DNA of 7,432 nt, taken from contig PQCO01000309.1 of assembly GCA_003062345.1 (NCBI GenBank), positions 1 through 7,432 of the forward strand, written 5' to 3'. The notes beneath the pieces are model-generated. The model did not search any database. It was not told the origin of the DNA and saw nothing but the letters and a program-made list of their open reading frames with translations. This DNA is from Sedimenticola_A endophacoides. GTDB lineage: Bacteria; Pseudomonadota; Gammaproteobacteria; Chromatiales; Chromatiaceae. Every line of letters begins with the position of its first letter. The first letter of the stretch is position 1. The position numbers and the translations under genes are program-made. Positions 4,527 to 7,432 of the stretch are shown piece after piece.

Positions 4527-7340
4527 ATGGCTGTAGCCCCACAACAGAGCGCCACCGAATTGATGAGGAAGTTGGTTCCGATCAACACACTCAGTGACGC
4601 CTCCTTGGAAAAACTGATGCCGCACGTCAAGTTTTCCACCTTGAAAAAGGGTGAGGTTCTGTTCAAGCAGGGCGATAACGAGAACTACAGTGCCTATCTG
4701 CTCTCAGGGATGGTCGTACTCAAGGACAAAGAAAGGGAAGTCGACGTGATCGTGGCCGGTTCTGACATGGCGCGTTTTCCCCTCTCCCATCAGTTGCCGA
4801 GAAAATTCAGTGTGGTTGCCAAGACCAAGGCCCAGGTGGCCTGCGTGGACAGCCGTGAGCTGAGTGAGCTAATCAGCAAATCGTCGGCATCCGCTTACGA
4901 AGTGAGTGACTTTGATGCCGAGGCGACCGATGACTGGATGGGTCAACTTCTGCAGTCACGGGTGTTCCAGCATATTCCGGCATCCAACATACAGGGTGTC
5001 ATGATGCACATGGAGGAGCAGGAGGTGATGGCCGGTGAGGTGGTCATCCGCCAGGGGGAGGAGGGGGATTATTTCTACCTCGTCAACCGGGGGAATTGCA
5101 GCGTGCTGCGGGCCGACAGCGATATGGGCGAGTCGGTTGAGGTGGCCCAACTGGGTCCCGGAAGCAGTTTTGGTGAGGAGGCCCTGATCTCCGATAAGCC
5201 GCGAGGCAGTACGGTGGTAATGCTTACCGATGGCGTGCTGTTGCGCCTGGCCAAGAGTGATTTCATCAAATATGTGAAGAGTCCCCTGGAGCGCCGGCTT
5301 GGATATGACGAGGCGAGCGAACTGGTGGGGCGGGGGAGTGTCTGGCTCGACGTGCGGCCCAGGGCCGCCTACAAGCGGGCGCATATCCAGGGAGCGAAGA
5401 GTATTCCGTTTGAGCAATTGCGGCAGCAACTCTCCGATCTGGATCCGGAAGTGCTCTACGTTGTCTATTGCGACGATGGTCATGCCAGCGCGACCGCGGC
5501 CTATCTGATGCTGGAGTTTGGTCTCCAGGCGACGGTCCTGGATGGGGGACTGCAACGGCTTGACGATGGCCTGCTCGCCTCATCGGAGCGTGAAAATGTG
5601 GTTGCACTGGACGTGGGGGGAGGCGAGCGGGAGGTGGCGGCCGGGATGCAACAGCAGTTGTTGCACAGCGAGCGCCAGGTTCTGATCCAGGAGGAGCAGA
5701 TTCAGCGCCTCAAGCAGGCCCTGGAGAAGACCAAGGGAATGTTGCGTGATGCGGAACGTGGCCATGCCGAATTCGCTGATGCGCAGGGTGGACTGACGGA
5801 ACAGATCGAACAGCTCAAGGAGCAATTGACCGAAAAGGAGCAGTTGCTGGAGCAGTCGCGACGGCAGGCAGACGAGACGGGACGAAGGGTCGGTGAGTTG
5901 GAGGCTCAACTGCGGACAGAGCAGGGATCGGTAGAGGCGATGCGACTCAGCAGCGAGGCGCAGGAGGGCGAGAGCGAGGCGTTGCGGAAGAGGTTGGCGC
6001 AGACGGAGAAGTCGTTGGCCGGCGCCCAGCAGGACCGGGACCGTTCGATCAAGGAGCTGCAAACGTTCAAGGAGCACTTCGATGCCAATAAGTTGGCCCT
6101 TTCCCAGGCCGAGAATGAACTGATCGAGCTGGAAGAGCGGTTGAACCGGCAGGACAGCGACGAGAGCCAGCTACAAGGAGAACTGAAGGAGTTGGGCAAG
6201 GCTTTGACGCAGGCGCGCGATGATGCCCAGCGGCTACAGGTTCAGCTCGACCAGTCAGCCGCGGAGCGGGAGCGGCTGGAAGAGCGGCTACAGGAGGAAA
6301 GGGGGCAGCTCGAGGAGAGAGAGCGTCTGATCGAAGGGCAGAAAGCCGAACTTGATAGCCAGCGTAGCCAGGCCGCGCATTACGATGCGCAGCGGTCGGA
6401 ATGGGAAAGTGCCCTGGAGCAGGCCAACCAACAGCTTGCCGCTCAGGCGCAAGAGGCGCAAAAGCGGCAGGACGGGCAGCACCAGGAGGTTGAGCGGTTG
6501 CGGGCATTGACCGCGGACCAGGAGCGCGAATTATGCGAAATCAGGGAGGAGATGGCGCGGCTTGTGCGAAGTCAGTCCGAGAGAGCACTTGAATCGGACG
6601 AGCAGCGGGTGGCGCAGGAGCGGGAGCGCGAAAAGTTTGGGGAGCAGAAGGCACGGCTGGAGGCGGCGCTGGATCAGGCGCAGTACCGGTTGGGCGAGCT
6701 GGAACGGCGCCTGGAGCACCAGCAACAGGAGGACTCAGGCGCGCTTGATAGCCTGGAAGAGGAGCGCTCACGCATCGCTTCCGAGCTTGAAGTGGCGCTG
6801 AACGAGAAAGGCAGGTACGAAGAGCGTGCGCGTGAGTTGGCTCTGGAGTTGGAGCAGGCTCAGGCGGCTCACGAGGAGGCAATGAGCGCGCTGCGACATG
6901 AGCTTGCGGAGGAGACGGAGTCCGCTGCTGGAACGGAAGCGCTGCAGGCGCGGGCAAGCGCGGCTGAGGAGGCTCTTGCAGCGGAACGCGATGGGCATGC
7001 CGAGGCGGAGGCATCCCTTGCCAGGTTACGCGGTGAGTTGGATTCAACCAATGAAGCGCTGGCCTCAATGCAGTCCGAACGGGACGCTCTTCGTCAGGAG
7101 CAGGAGCGGTTGCAGCTGTCGCTGGACCAGGCCGCCGAGCAGCAAGCCGAGCTGGACAGCCTGCGACGGAAATTGGATGAACGCTCTGCCGAGCGCGATG
7201 AGGCTGCTGAGAAGAACGGGGAACTGGAGGCGGCAAAGGCTCGGTCGGAGGCGGAAATCGAGGCATTGATCCAGGAGTTGGAGTTGTTGCAGGCGCCATC
7301 TGCCGCTAACCGCCATGGAGAGCGAAGCGAAGGCGGTTAG
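4527..7340 (+). CDS. Tandem cyclic-nucleotide-binding and rhodanese protein with long coiled coil
   Basis: Predicted 937-residue cytoplasmic protein without membrane segments. Residues about 18-125 are a degenerate cyclic-nucleotide-binding domain: its phosphate-binding cassette lacks F-G-E but keeps a P-R-K-F-S-V-V-A segment. Residues about 146-255 are a second such domain with an almost canonical cassette, F-G-E-E-A-L-I-S-D-K-P-R (E217 and R226 present), so cAMP or cGMP binding is plausible. Residues about 259-349 are a rhodanese domain with the loop Y-C-D-D-G-H-A-S; C315 is the expected sulfur-carrying Cys. From about 371 to 923 the chain is Glu/Gln/Arg/Ala/Leu-rich heptad-like coiled coil with no proline and one Cys. 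I chose ATG 4527 because AAGGA (4514-4518) lies 8 bases upstream. The final 11 residues are encoded by a palindrome. A nucleotide-responsive sulfur-relay or scaffold protein is a guess. The coiled coil may inflate similarity to myosin- or SMC-like proteins. Confidence 0.9.
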   Translation: MAVAPQQSATELMRKLVPINTLSDASLEKLMPHVKFSTLKKGEVLFKQGDNENYSAYLLSGMVVLKDKEREVDVIVAGSDMARFPLSHQLPRKFSVVAKTKAQVACVDSRELSELISKSSASAYEVSDFDAEATDDWMGQLLQSRVFQHIPASNIQGVMMHMEEQEVMAGEVVIRQGEEGDYFYLVNRGNCSVLRADSDMGESVEVAQLGPGSSFGEEALISDKPRGSTVVMLTDGVLLRLAKSDFIKYVKSPLERRLGYDEASELVGRGSVWLDVRPRAAYKRAHIQGAKSIPFEQLRQQLSDLDPEVLYVVYCDDGHASATAAYLMLEFGLQATVLDGGLQRLDDGLLASSERENVVALDVGGGEREVAAGMQQQLLHSERQVLIQEEQIQRLKQALEKTKGMLRDAERGHAEFADAQGGLTEQIEQLKEQLTEKEQLLEQSRRQADETGRRVGELEAQLRTEQGSVEAMRLSSEAQEGESEALRKRLAQTEKSLAGAQQDRDRSIKELQTFKEHFDANKLALSQAENELIELEERLNRQDSDESQLQGELKELGKALTQARDDAQRLQVQLDQSAAERERLEERLQEERGQLEERERLIEGQKAELDSQRSQAAHYDAQRSEWESALEQANQQLAAQAQEAQKRQDGQHQEVERLRALTADQERELCEIREEMARLVRSQSERALESDEQRVAQEREREKFGEQKARLEAALDQAQYRLGELERRLEHQQQEDSGALDSLEEERSRIASELEVALNEKGRYEERARELALELEQAQAAHEEAMSALRHELAEETESAAGTEALQARASAAEEALAAERDGHAEAEASLARLRGELDSTNEALASMQSERDALRQEQERLQLSLDQAAEQQAELDSLRRKLDERSAERDEAAEKNGELEAAKARSEAEIEALIQELELLQAPSAANRHGERSEGG
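7306..7340 (+). repeat. Perfect 9-bp stem hairpin containing the stop codon
   Basis: CTAACCGCC (7306-7314) and GGCGGTTAG (7332-7340) are perfect inverted copies around a 17-base loop. The hairpin encodes the last residues, A-N-R-H-G-E-R-S-E-G-G (927-937), and its final TAG is the stop codon. No T-run follows, so it looks more like a REP-type palindrome than an intrinsic terminator, although it could protect the 3' end of the mRNA. Confidence 0.7.
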
Positions 7341-7343
7341 TCC

Positions 7344-7432
7344 CCGATAGGCGTAGGCGCGGTTGTATGGCCGCAGTTACGACCGATAGGGAGTGACGTA
7401 GGGCATACAAATAGCGCATCCGACACGCCGTA
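7344..7432. repeat. REP/MITE-like imperfect palindromic element, right end open
   Basis: TTGTATGgCC (7363-7372) and GGgCATACAA (7401-7410) are inverted copies with one mismatch. Flanking them are GCGC (7357-7360 and 7414-7417) and GGCGT/ACGCC (7350-7354 and 7425-7429), making a long imperfect stem. Inside it, CCGATAGG occurs twice (7344-7351 and 7383-7390), each time followed by CGTAGG (7352-7357 and 7397-7402). The right side, running from GTAGGGC through GCGCATCCG to GCCGTA, resembles intergenic palindromic repeats seen in gammaproteobacterial genomes. No coding frame is evident, and the element may continue past the window. Confidence 0.5.

Noticed and set aside
5640..7290. The repetitive Glu/Gln-rich coding stretch as a tandem DNA repeat.
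   Set aside because: The pattern is amino-acid heptad bias with varied codons; no fixed-length nucleotide unit recurs.
5580..7299. Several long minus-strand frames opposite the coiled-coil region.
   Set aside because: They are Leu- or Pro/Arg-rich, as expected from the complement of Gln/Glu-rich codons; the sense frame has clear domains.

Overview
The window looks like chromosomal DNA of a moderately GC-rich gammaproteobacterium, quite possibly one of the sulfur-oxidising or other environmental lineages. That placement is an inference. It rests on four things: a PilZ-like protein of a gammaproteobacterial type, a single-domain membrane retropepsin, an HU protein with a lysine-rich tail, and a cyclic-nucleotide-binding/rhodanese protein. 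No rRNA or other marker gene is present to confirm it.

Layout. Positions 88-1700 form a plus-strand cluster: a PilZ-like protein (88-1053), a possible 35-residue small ORF (1075-1182), and a membrane-anchored retropepsin-like aspartic protease (1179-1700). The small ORF and the protease appear joined by a GTGA stop/start overlap. A 302-base spacer (1701-2002) follows and contains GC-rich inverted repeats. Next, on the minus strand, come an HU-family nucleoid protein with a lysine/alanine-rich N-terminal tail (2003-2422) and a gamma-glutamyltransferase-family Ntn hydrolase (2712-4271). Divergent from the latter, after a 255-base spacer, is a 937-residue plus-strand protein (4527-7340). It has two cyclic-nucleotide-binding domains, a rhodanese domain and about 560 residues of proline-free coiled coil. 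The window ends in a palindromic, repeat-like sequence (7306-7432). Its first hairpin encodes the last 11 residues and the stop codon of the large protein.

How the genes relate. The first cluster may link a second-messenger-type domain to a membrane protease, but only gene order supports that. HU and the glutamyltransferase-like gene share a strand, yet their 289-base spacer holds the probable HU promoter, so they are probably separate units. The points most worth a second look are the domain architecture of the large protein, the altered substrate-binding residues of the glutamyltransferase homologue, the coupled small ORF, and the terminal repeat. No CRISPR, phage, IS transposase or defence system is visible, and I do not see clear evidence of an undescribed system.
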